From positions 1 to 49,637 of the forward strand of contig JAHEJY010000004.1 in NCBI GenBank assembly GCA_024638625.1: a stretch of 49,637 nt of DNA, in the 5' to 3' direction. A program made the translations under genes and the position numbers. The notes beneath the pieces were generated by a model. That model was not told the DNA's origin. It did no database searches and saw only the letters and a list, made by a program, of their open reading frames with translations. Below, piece by piece: positions 42,833 to 49,637 of the stretch. How positions within the stretch are numbered: the first letter of the stretch is position 1; each line of letters opens with the position of its first letter. This DNA is from Actinomycetes bacterium (GTDB lineage Bacteria > Actinomycetota > Acidimicrobiia > Spongiisociales > SHLN01).

Positions 42833-42858
42833 GCATGTCTGGACACATGTGCATGCAA
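42831..42858. promoter_or_regulatory. Palindrome between the RNA terminator and the reductase gene
   Basis: TTGCATG (42831-42837) and CATGCAA (42852-42858) are inverted repeats 14 bases apart; the inner CATGT/ACATG pair is an alternative. The site overlaps the end of the terminator U-tract. It could be a protein-binding site or an alternative RNA fold. Confidence 0.4.
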
Positions 42859-42928
42859 GAAAAAGGGGGTTTGGCGGATTTCACGAGAAACGAAGAACGT
42901 GGCAGCATGGTGTCCATGGATTCACGAC

Positions 42929-44737
42929 ATGACATCTGAGACCGAATGCCAGATCGCCATCATCGGTGCCAACCGCGCCGGGATCGGTGTGGCCACCGAC
43001 GCCTACGAGGCCGGTATCGACAAAATCGCCATCTTCAGCAAGGATCCCCTCGAATTTCGACTTCCGAACGCGCCGCAGGGGGACACCACACTGATGGGAA
43101 CGCCCGACGAGTACATCGGGTCGCCCGTTACACGCCTGGTTCAGCACGACGACCACGTTGAGGTTCACACCGATGATCTGGTGGTAAAAGCCCAGGTTGC
43201 CGTCGTCGCCGCCAGGGCCGGACTGGAATCGGCCCCGCCCCCCTACGAGATCCCGGCGGCCGTTGCTGCCCGGGTACATATGTCCATGCCGGACGATATC
43301 GACATGGATGCCGACATACTCATCATCGGAGTCGGCGAGACGGCAGCTGAATACTGTGAAGATCTCGTCGACTCCGGATACACGTCCGTGGTCCTCAGCC
43401 TGCCGTCAACAGCGTTCGATCGCCTGGCTCCGGCAACACGCGATCGGCTGAGAGAGGTCGAGTCCCGCCTTCAGGCAACCGTGCTCTGGCACGCACATCC
43501 AACCGGGGTCATCGACGCCGGCGGCGTTCCGATGGTCACCTTTGACGACCGCCGAACGCCTGACCTGGTGTTCGACCACGTCATCTACTCGCTGGGTCCG
43601 GGCCAGAAGGCGGGCAGGCTGGAGCGACTGGGAATTGACCTGCAAAGCGATGCAGTCGAGAACCCGTCACTGGTCGTGTTGAGCCAGCTCGATGATGATG
43701 ACACCCCGCATGCCGAGCCGGTCATTTACGTCTCGCCCGGTCACGCCTGGAGGCTCATACACGACACGCATTTTCCCGAGCTGGCGCCTGCACACGATCT
43801 CGAGGCGCGACCTCCTCTCCTCCGATATCAGCTCGCCGAACACCTCCGCCGGGACGCTTACAACGCCACCATCACCTCGTTCGACCGCCGGCATGGGGAT
43901 CTCTGGGTTATCCGAGTCAAGCCCGACACCGGTGGGGTAGAGCATTTTCCCGGCCAGTACACGACTCTTGCCCTCGGATATTGGGAACCACGAATCGACG
44001 GCCTGGATGAACACCTCGAAGAGGCCAAGTTCGAGAAACTCGTGCGCCGTTCGTATTCGATCTCGTATCCGATCCTCGAGGATGATCGATTGGTTCGACC
44101 CGAGGAGATCGATGGTCTGGAGTTCTACATCGTTCTCGTCCGGGCCGAAGGAATGGATCATCTGCCGGAACTGACCCCTCGCCTCGCGCTCAAGCGAGAA
44201 GGCGACCGGATTTTCATGGGTACCAAGGTCACCGGGCGCTACACACTCAAACCGGTCACGGATCCCGAGATGGACGTCATCTTGCTGTCGACAGGAACCG
44301 GCGAGGCGCCGCATAACAACATGATCGCCCAGCTCCTCCGTGATGGGCACACCGGCAAGATCATTTCTGCCTGCACGGTTCGCTACAACGAGGACCTCGC
44401 CTATCTCCATACCCACCGTCGCCTGGAAGAGCTGTATTCCAACTACACGTATCTGCCACTTACCACTCGCGAGCCCGAAACCATCAACAACAAGGTCTAC
44501 ATCCAGGACCTGATCACGAAAGGGCTGCTGTCCGAAGCACTCGGCCACGAACCGACTCCCGAACGTTCACAGTTCTTCCTATGCGGCAACCCGCTGATGA
44601 TCGGGCTCCCCGCTGTCGACGGCGACACCGTAGCCTTCCCCGAATCGATTGGCGTGTGTCAGATTCTGGTCGAGCGGGGCTTCACAATCGCTCACCGCGG
44701 CATCGATGGAAACGTTCACTACGAGGAGTACTGGTAA
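42929..44737 (+). CDS. Ferredoxin-NADP reductase-like flavoprotein with an N-terminal nucleotide-binding half
   Basis: 602 residues from the ATG at 42929 (MTSETECQIAIIGANRAG). Residues 1 to about 290 resemble a thioredoxin-reductase-type two-dinucleotide fold, but the first glycine loop is altered (IGANRAGIGVA) and the second is ADILIIGVGETAAEY. From about 295 a bacterial ferredoxin-NADP reductase domain follows: HFPGQYTTLALG, RRSYSISYPI (FAD), LLSTGTGEAPHNNMIAQLL (NADP) and CGNPLMIGLP, ending in YEEYW. No iron-sulfur cysteines are seen, so the partner protein is unknown. There is no clear ribosome-binding site. The frame is open upstream into the RNA terminator region, which is not coding. 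Confidence 0.85.
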   Translation: MTSETECQIAIIGANRAGIGVATDAYEAGIDKIAIFSKDPLEFRLPNAPQGDTTLMGTPDEYIGSPVTRLVQHDDHVEVHTDDLVVKAQVAVVAARAGLESAPPPYEIPAAVAARVHMSMPDDIDMDADILIIGVGETAAEYCEDLVDSGYTSVVLSLPSTAFDRLAPATRDRLREVESRLQATVLWHAHPTGVIDAGGVPMVTFDDRRTPDLVFDHVIYSLGPGQKAGRLERLGIDLQSDAVENPSLVVLSQLDDDDTPHAEPVIYVSPGHAWRLIHDTHFPELAPAHDLEARPPLLRYQLAEHLRRDAYNATITSFDRRHGDLWVIRVKPDTGGVEHFPGQYTTLALGYWEPRIDGLDEHLEEAKFEKLVRRSYSISYPILEDDRLVRPEEIDGLEFYIVLVRAEGMDHLPELTPRLALKREGDRIFMGTKVTGRYTLKPVTDPEMDVILLSTGTGEAPHNNMIAQLLRDGHTGKIISACTVRYNEDLAYLHTHRRLEELYSNYTYLPLTTREPETINNKVYIQDLITKGLLSEALGHEPTPERSQFFLCGNPLMIGLPAVDGDTVAFPESIGVCQILVERGFTIAHRGIDGNVHYEEYW

Positions 44738-44739
44738 CC

Positions 44740-45102
44740 ATGGATATTCGTCTAAGCCTGGTCGCGCTCGACTGTCCCGATCCTCTGGCACTCGCCGGGT
44801 TCTATCGCGATCTGACCGGCTGGCCCGTCGGTCATGTGAGCGACGACTGGGTCGAACTGGATGCAGGCGACGGCGTGACCATCGCATGCCAAAAAGTAGA
44901 GGACTTCTCACCGCCGGTGTGGCCCGGGTCCCAGCACCCCCAACAGCTCCACCTGGATTTCGATGTTGACGACCTGGATGAGGGCGAAGCCCATGTACTC
45001 AAAGTTGGGGCCATCAAGACTGATGAACAACCCAAGCCTCAATCCTGGCGTGTGTTTTTGGATCCCGCCGGCCACCCCTTCTGTCTCGTCCTAGCCGATT
45101 AG
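44740..45102 (+). CDS. Glyoxalase/VOC superfamily protein
   Basis: 120 residues, a single VOC module pair: LSLVALDCPDPLALAGFYRDLTGWPVGHVSDDWVELDAG, then QQLHLDFDVDDLDEGEAHVLKVGA and WRVFLDPAGHPFCLVL. This is the actinobacterial VOC subtype with DPAGHPFCL. Metal ligands and substrate cannot be assigned. It starts 2 bases after the reductase stop, so it is co-transcribed with that gene and ends shortly before the repeat element and the convergent RNA terminator. Confidence 0.88.
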   Translation: MDIRLSLVALDCPDPLALAGFYRDLTGWPVGHVSDDWVELDAGDGVTIACQKVEDFSPPVWPGSQHPQQLHLDFDVDDLDEGEAHVLKVGAIKTDEQPKPQSWRVFLDPAGHPFCLVLAD

Positions 45103-45112
45103 ACGTGTTATT

Positions 45113-45210
45113 CAAGGCATGTTATTCATGGCATGCGCAGAGTCTTAGAGCCCCTTTGCGTCAAGTGGAGTTGCGCAGCAACTCCCAAGGAACCCGCAGG
45201 GTTCCCGCCG
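45113..45210 (-). repeat. Second copy of the composite palindromic repeat
   Basis: Read on the - strand this has the same parts in the same order as the cluster after rpmB: a GGGAACCCTGCGGGTTCC hairpin, GGAGTTGC-TGC-GCAACTCC, ACTTGACGCAAAGGGGCT, and an ending like CTCTGCGCATGCCAT. It lies between the ends of the VOC gene (+) and the - strand RNA. Short ATTCA(A/T)GGCATG repeats follow at 45111-45135. Confidence 0.85.
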
Positions 45211-45227
45211 CCGACAACCAACACGCG

Positions 45228-45959
45228 CAAAAACCCCGGGCTGACAGTCATCTCCGAAGAGATGTCCGCCCTCTCGGGGTTCTTGCCGGCCCTGCCCACT
45301 CCGGTCCCAACGCTTCGCAGTGGTCCGGTCGTTCACCCGAAGGTGAGCGTCCGGTACTCCGAAGAGCCGGCTCCGCAGCTTTCTGCAGCGCCCTGGCTCC
45401 GTCACCGTTCCTGACTCAACAGGCACCGATTGCTGCCGGTCTCTCGACCAGCCACTCCCGGTTCGGCTCGAGTGCCAAACCCAAAGTCACGTATTCTCGT
45501 CGGTCCTTCCCCGAAGGGTCGGGCCGTCTCGAAGTTTGCAACTCCGGTACCGAAGCAACGTCCGTCCACTGCATCCTGGCTGCGTCGTGCAACGTTTCCG
45601 TCGCTACGCGGCCCTTCAACAACAGCCTTCTGAGGCTCCGGTTGCCTGGAATGGTCCCAAGTCTTGCGACCCGCTTCCATGCCGGGCCGGGAACTTCCTC
45701 GGCTATTCCCGCACCTCCCGATTTTTCCCCTTGCGGTTCAAATTCGTTCGGTAAAAGAGGCCCTGGAAGTGCCCTCGCCTTCCAAAGTCCTGCAGATCCC
45801 TCCGAGTCACCCGTTAAGACAAGCTCTTTGGTCCCTGCCTGACCGGTCATCCGTTGTCGCCTTCCGTTTTACCGGCGTGACACGTCACCGAAGTGGCATG
45901 TCACAAAAGCGACGGGACGACCAAAGGTCGGCCGCTGTCCGGGATCACTCCCGATCAGC
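45228..45959 (-). ncRNA. Putative ~730-nt structured RNA, - strand
   Basis: This 1-kb gap has no credible protein. From a good promoter (45966-45994) the - strand begins with CGCTG-AT-CGGGA-GTGA-TCCCG-GA-CAGCG (45933-45960), then CGACC-TTT-GGTCG. Next is GTGACATG/CGTGTCAC around CAC-TTCG-GTG (45877-45904). CCAAAG (45826-45831) can pair with CTTTGG (45782-45787). CTGGTC-GAGA-GACCGG is at 45436-45451, TCACC-TTCG-GGTGA at 45333-45346, and a CTGCAG-AAAG-CTGCGG hairpin lies near 45380. The region ends at an intrinsic terminator (45229-45281). Many UUCG and GNRA loops are typical of large folded RNAs. I see none of the conserved boxes of RNase P RNA, tmRNA, SRP RNA or group II domain V. Confidence 0.6.
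45229..45281 (-). terminator. Rho-independent terminator of the - strand RNA
   Basis: On the - strand AACCCCGAGAGGGCG pairs through to GCCCGGGGTTTTT, with a CATCTC-TTCG-GAGATG inner hairpin. The outer stem, the GAGAGGGCG 5' arm and the U-tract match the + strand RNA's terminator. Confidence 0.82.
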
Positions 45960-45965
45960 GTCAGA

Positions 45966-45994
45966 ACAATACGCCGACCTAACCCCCCGGTCAA
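45966..45994 (-). promoter_or_regulatory. Sigma-70-type promoter of the - strand RNA
   Basis: TTGACC (45994-45989), a 17-base spacer, and TATTGT (45971-45966) on the - strand. The predicted start is near 45959, at the base of the first hairpin. The 46000-46125 interval beyond it, upstream of the adnA-like gene, holds a TATCA/TGATA inverted repeat but no gene. Confidence 0.65.
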
Positions 45995-46125
45995 ACGTCA
46001 CGGCTGTTTAGTTTTCGCGCTCTACAACCTTGTTTCGCGACCGCCCGGAGTGCCTTTTTATCACTCTTTTCGAATGATAGGTCGGCTCGGAAATCCTGTC
46101 ATATCGCACGGCTAGCTTCACAACC

Positions 46126-49050
46126 ATGGCGACCATAGAAGTGCATCCCGGGCGCTGGGATGATGCGATTGCCGATACCGACGGACCGCAGATCGTTGTA
46201 GGAGGGCCTGGAACGGGCAAGACCGAATTCCTCGTGAGGCGCGCCTCCTACCTGATCGAGCGTGGCACGGATCCATCGGCAATCGCAATACTCGGCTTCT
46301 CGCGGCGAGGGGCGGCTGGAATTCGTGATCGAATCGAGGCAAGGCTCGATGAGACCACCGCAGGCATTTCAGCATCTACGTATCACTCGCTGGCGATGAG
46401 GATCCTCGAATCGCATGGCAACTCGGCAGGCGAACCACCGGCGTTGCTCACTGCGCCTGAGCAAGTTGCGTTCGTCGCTGATCTTCTAGCCGCAGAAGAT
46501 CCTGCGAACTGGCCTGCCGCCTATCGGCCGATTCTGCAATCGTCGAGATTCGCCCAGGAGGTCACCGACTTCTTGCTGCGCTGCGCCGAGCAGAGAATCG
46601 GGCCAACCGAAGTCGCGGCATTCGAACGCGATGACTGGAAAGGGCTTCCCGGCTTCTTCGAGAACTATCTCACAAGCTTGGAAGAGGCCGGACGCCTTGA
46701 CTACGGATCGCTCATCGTCCAGGCGGTTGACCTTCTCGACGATCCGATCGTGGCGGAGGCGCTGTCGGAGCAGTTTCAATACGTGCTGGCGGACGAATAC
46801 CAGGACACATCCCATGTTCAGGCTCGCTTCCTCCAGGCACTGGCACGGCATCACCGGAATCTCACCGCAGCTGCCGACCCCTATCAATCCGTCTACAGCT
46901 TTCGGGGAACGGATCTCGCGAACGTTGCCCGGTTTCCCGAGGAGTTCAGAGACGCCGACGGTCGGCCGGCGCGGCGGATCGTGTTGCCGACCTCATTCCG
47001 CGTGCCGGGCGAAATCCTGCGTGCTGCCGAATCGTTGACGACGAACCTGAACCTGCCGGGGGCAGCAGGTCCCGTCGAAGGGGTCGCGAGCGCGGGCCGC
47101 GTCGACGCCCACCGGTTCGACCAGGCGACCGAGGAAGCCGAGTGGATAGCTCGAGAAATCGAGCGAACCCACGTCGTTGATGGCACCGCGTATCAGGACA
47201 TCGCCGTGTTTGTGAGAACAAAGAAGCGTTTCATGTCCGAGTTGTCCCGAGCGCTCGAGCGCCGGGGCATCCCACACAATCGGCCGGATTCCCGCCTCGT
47301 CGACCATCCCGCCGTCCGGATATTGTTCGATCTCGTCACGGCCGCAACCGCCACGGGTGCGGATCAGGATCGGGCCCTTCGCCGGCTCGCACTGGGACCA
47401 CTTCTCGGACTTCCGCCAGGCGAGTTTTACCGGATTTCCCACGAGCAAGGCACCCGCGGTTGGATCAACGTGCTCGGTGAGCACAGCCCTGGCGGAGCGG
47501 CCATCGCAGGATTGATCTCGAACCCGGCGTGGGCGACGACCATGTCGGCAGCAGAAGGTCTCTGGCACATGTGGGAATCCCTACCCCAGGTCGTTGACGT
47601 CGCCAACGATCCGCAGAGACAGAACGAGCGTTTGGGTTGGTCCTCCATCAGCCAGGTACTGGGTCGCCAGTTCGAACGTGACGAAACCGTGACGCTGCAG
47701 CAATACCTCGGCTGGACAGAGAAAGACGATTTCGAGGCCGACCCTTTGCTTCGTCATCAATCGAGTCGCGTTCCAGAGGTGACCCTGACCTCCCTTCATC
47801 AAGCCAAGGGTCTCGAATTCGATACCGTCTTCATTGCAGATGCCGTCGAGGGAGTGTTCCCCGATTTGAGAGCGCGAGAATCGCTTCTGGGCTCGCGACA
47901 TCTGTCCTCATCGCTGCCTGCCGATGTTGTCCAATACCGCCGGTTCCGACTTCAGGAAGAAGCCCGGCTGGCATACACAGCCATGACCCGCGCTTCCCGG
48001 CGTGTGATCTGGACAGCGACCTCCGCAGGTGACGACTTCCGGCCCGGGGGCCCCAGCCGGTTTCTCGATCGGCTCGGCATCCCGGTTGATCGTCCGCCAG
48101 ACAGGATGCTGCCGGTTTCGGTGCTCGAAGGAGAGGCCTGGTTGCGGAGAATCGCAGCCGACCCCGGGGCGGGGATTGCTGCGAGATCGGCGGCCATCGA
48201 ACATTTGGCCAGTGGCCAGGCATGGGGCGGTCGGGATCCCCTTCGCATTGCCGGAGTTCTGCGTCGTGGCTCGAATAGGGGGATCACTACCCCAGGCAAG
48301 CTTCGCCTCTCTCCCAGCCAGGCCGACAGCTATGCCCGCTGCCCCCGTCAGTACGCCCTGGAAAGGCGTCTGCGATTCTCGGATGGTCCGACGGTACACC
48401 TCGCCTTGGGAAACGTCGTGCATCAGGTGATTCATCAGACCGATGTACATCACCCTGATCCCGTCGTCGAAGATGCGCTGACAACCCTGGATGATCGTTG
48501 GGACCCGGCCGACTTTGGCGGACCGCCCTGGGCTGACGCCTGGTATCTGCGCGCCCGTCATATGCTCGAAAACCTCTACAAACATCGCAACCGGAATCAT
48601 GAGGTGGTTGAGTCCGAGTACGACGTCACGCTGGATGCCGGTGGAGTGCAGTGGAGTGGTTCAGTCGATCGTATCGAACGTCGCGGTTCGCAACTCTGGA
48701 TCGTCGATTTCAAGACGTCGAAAACGCCCGCCCGGGCAGACGAAGCCGCCCGATCGATCCAGCTTGGCTTCTACGTTCTGGCCACGCAACAAGACCCGGG
48801 TTTGTCGGCGTTGGGAGAAATCACGGGAGCCGAGCTCTGGTATCCAGCCGTCCCGCAGAAGAAGCAACCCTTTGCGACCCGCCCGTTCAACATGTCGTTT
48901 CTTCCCCAGGTTCGCCAGACGATGTCTGAGCTTGCAGCCGATGTCGAGGCGGAGCGCTGGGATCCGGTGCCGGGAGAGGCCTGTCGCCACTGCACCGTGC
49001 GATCGTCGTGCCCCGCGGTTCCGGAAGGCCAGGAGGCCTATGCCGGATGA
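46126..49050 (+). CDS. AdnA-like UvrD-family helicase with C-terminal Fe-S nuclease
   Basis: 974 residues. A superfamily 1 helicase with Walker A GGPGTGKT at 26-33, VLADEYQDTSHVQARF (motif II), YQSVYSFRGTD, and LTSLHQAKGLEFDTVFI followed by RLAYTAMTRASRRVIW. The C-terminal 230 residues are a RecB-type nuclease: LSPSQADSYARCPRQYAL, GSVDRIERRGSQLWIVDFKTSK, and CRHCTVRSSCPAV, giving four cysteines for a 4Fe-4S cluster. A second UvrD-like gene starts 12 bases after its stop. Paired helicase-nucleases are AdnA/AdnB, the actinobacterial end-resection machine. By order the first gene corresponds to AdnA; this is inferred from arrangement and domain pattern. Confidence 0.9.
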   Translation: MATIEVHPGRWDDAIADTDGPQIVVGGPGTGKTEFLVRRASYLIERGTDPSAIAILGFSRRGAAGIRDRIEARLDETTAGISASTYHSLAMRILESHGNSAGEPPALLTAPEQVAFVADLLAAEDPANWPAAYRPILQSSRFAQEVTDFLLRCAEQRIGPTEVAAFERDDWKGLPGFFENYLTSLEEAGRLDYGSLIVQAVDLLDDPIVAEALSEQFQYVLADEYQDTSHVQARFLQALARHHRNLTAAADPYQSVYSFRGTDLANVARFPEEFRDADGRPARRIVLPTSFRVPGEILRAAESLTTNLNLPGAAGPVEGVASAGRVDAHRFDQATEEAEWIAREIERTHVVDGTAYQDIAVFVRTKKRFMSELSRALERRGIPHNRPDSRLVDHPAVRILFDLVTAATATGADQDRALRRLALGPLLGLPPGEFYRISHEQGTRGWINVLGEHSPGGAAIAGLISNPAWATTMSAAEGLWHMWESLPQVVDVANDPQRQNERLGWSSISQVLGRQFERDETVTLQQYLGWTEKDDFEADPLLRHQSSRVPEVTLTSLHQAKGLEFDTVFIADAVEGVFPDLRARESLLGSRHLSSSLPADVVQYRRFRLQEEARLAYTAMTRASRRVIWTATSAGDDFRPGGPSRFLDRLGIPVDRPPDRMLPVSVLEGEAWLRRIAADPGAGIAARSAAIEHLASGQAWGGRDPLRIAGVLRRGSNRGITTPGKLRLSPSQADSYARCPRQYALERRLRFSDGPTVHLALGNVVHQVIHQTDVHHPDPVVEDALTTLDDRWDPADFGGPPWADAWYLRARHMLENLYKHRNRNHEVVESEYDVTLDAGGVQWSGSVDRIERRGSQLWIVDFKTSKTPARADEAARSIQLGFYVLATQQDPGLSALGEITGAELWYPAVPQKKQPFATRPFNMSFLPQVRQTMSELAADVEAERWDPVPGEACRHCTVRSSCPAVPEGQEAYAG

Positions 49051-49062
49051 ACGGATGAGAAG

Positions 49063-49637
49063 ATGAACATCGACCCAACGCCCGAACAACTCGCCATCAT
49101 GGAATACGACGCCGGAAAACCTCTTCGGGTAGCCGCGGGAGCCGGGACCGGCAAGACTTCGACGATCGCGTTGCGGCTCGAGACACTCATCTCGCAAGGC
49201 GCGGTAGATCCGGAGACCACACTCGGTATCACCTTCACGGTCAAGGCGGCCGAAGAACTCCAGCATCGTTTGATGACACAACTCCACGAGCTGGCCAAGG
49301 ATGGGCGCATGCCACTCGTGACCACCTACCACGGTTTCGCGTTCTCGATCGTCCAGGAGTTCGGCGGATATGTGGGACTCGAACAGCAAACCCGTGTGAT
49401 CACCCCGGGATTCGGCCGACAGCTCCTGCTCGAGACCTTGAGCGAGGGCCAGTACGAGCACCTCGACTTGACACATGTTCGGGGGCGGATTGAAGAGCTG
49501 GTCGGGCTGGGGTCCGAGCTCTCCAATCACCTCTATCGACCACAGGATCTGTTCGCGGAGGTCGATGCGAACGACGACATCGGAGCCCGGCGCCGCGAGC
49601 TGGCGGCAGTTCTGGCCCGGTACGATGAGAAGAAGCG
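49063..49637 (+). CDS. AdnB-like UvrD-family helicase, 3' truncated
   Basis: The first 191 codons only. It starts MNIDPTPEQLAIMEY, which carries the Q motif of UvrD-type helicases, then VAAGAGTGKTSTIALRLETL (Walker A), GITFTVKAAEELQHRL and LVTTYHGFAFSIVQEFGGY. In AdnB-type proteins a nuclease domain would follow after the window edge. The start is at the ATG at 49063, 12 bases after the upstream stop, with GATGAGAAG in front. Together with the preceding gene it should form the heterodimer. Confidence 0.88.
   Translation, partial: MNIDPTPEQLAIMEYDAGKPLRVAAGAGTGKTSTIALRLETLISQGAVDPETTLGITFTVKAAEELQHRLMTQLHELAKDGRMPLVTTYHGFAFSIVQEFGGYVGLEQQTRVITPGFGRQLLLETLSEGQYEHLDLTHVRGRIEELVGLGSELSNHLYRPQDLFAEVDANDDIGARRRELAAVLARYDEKK

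Noticed and set aside
42500-42840. Resemblance to a cobalamin riboswitch (an ACCGGAGGAATCCGG stem followed by CCTCCCGCC; a GGTCTCAGGACC segment)
   Set aside because: The full conserved core, including the AAGxCAGGAGACCxGCC box in the right order and strand, is not present. The similarity is limited to short G+C-rich pieces.
45105-45850. Overlapping long open frames on both strands (245 aa +, 144 aa -)
   Set aside because: Composition is low-information (Ser/Pro/Arg-rich), neither shows a family pattern or ribosome-binding site, and the DNA is dense in hairpins with a promoter and terminator. They are better explained as by-products of a structured G+C-rich RNA.
45228-45959. RNase P RNA, tmRNA or group II intron
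   Set aside because: The RNase P GAGGAAAGTC-type P4 region, the tmRNA TTCGA...CCA end and the AGC/GAAA domain V hairpin were each looked for and not found.

Overview
The window reads as a chromosomal segment of an uncultured actinobacterium, most like the Acidimicrobiia. This is inferred from gene content, not from a marker search: coenzyme F420 genes (cofG, cofH) with two LLM-type F420-dependent oxidoreductases, an InhA-type FabI, the actinobacterial families DUF2469 and DUF3052, a SepIVA/DivIVA-like protein, an AdnA/AdnB-type helicase-nuclease pair, C4-zinc forms of L28 and L32, and G+C near 60% with many GTG starts. Nearly all of it is core genome. I see no insertion sequence, prophage, CRISPR array, tRNA or rRNA.

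Layout. 1-2.3 kb: a truncated secreted DUF4038/apiosidase-like glycosidase behind a tandem-repeat leader, an enoyl-CoA hydratase and two tiny conserved proteins. 2.3-14.3 kb: an LLM oxidoreductase, then the ribosome/SRP cluster in two halves (yraN, DUF2469, lepB, rplS, trmD; and rimM, khpA, rpsP, ffh), split by a block with DUF74, TetR, cofH, cofG and a second LLM enzyme; rnhB is missing from its usual place. 14.4-19 kb: nucleoside salvage (upp, deoA, punA) and etfB-etfA. 19-20.6 kb: small membrane proteins, DUF3052 and cdd. 20.6-33 kb: two leftward runs, ftsY-smc and then recG-rsmD-coaD-sepIVA-like-DUF177-rpmF-plsX-rnc-mutM-acyP, many with overlapping stop and start codons. 33-42 kb: rpmB, a RAM-domain protein, a cold-shock-like protein, ddl, a large membrane histidine kinase, an MFS transporter, fabI, a PH/SHOCT protein and a stand-alone Fe-S RecB-type nuclease. 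42-46 kb: an unusually non-coding stretch around a ferredoxin-NADP reductase-like gene and a VOC protein. 46-49.6 kb: adnA-like and the start of adnB-like.

The most interesting part is 42.2-46.1 kb. Two long intergenic regions, one on each side of the reductase/VOC pair, each look like a transcription unit for a structured non-coding RNA. One is about 310 nt on the + strand (42523-42832), the other about 730 nt on the - strand (45228-45959). Each has a good sigma-70-type promoter, a 5' end that begins in a stable hairpin, many GNRA- or UUCG-capped hairpins, and a rho-independent terminator; the two terminators share sequence. I could not match either to RNase P RNA, tmRNA, SRP RNA or the common riboswitches by eye. 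Two further patterns recur: a composite palindromic repeat placed between convergent gene ends (33.3 kb and 45.1 kb, the first forming the last codons of rpmB), and short tandem duplications in the 5' leaders of leftward genes (0.7-0.9 kb, 12.75 kb, 42.1 kb).
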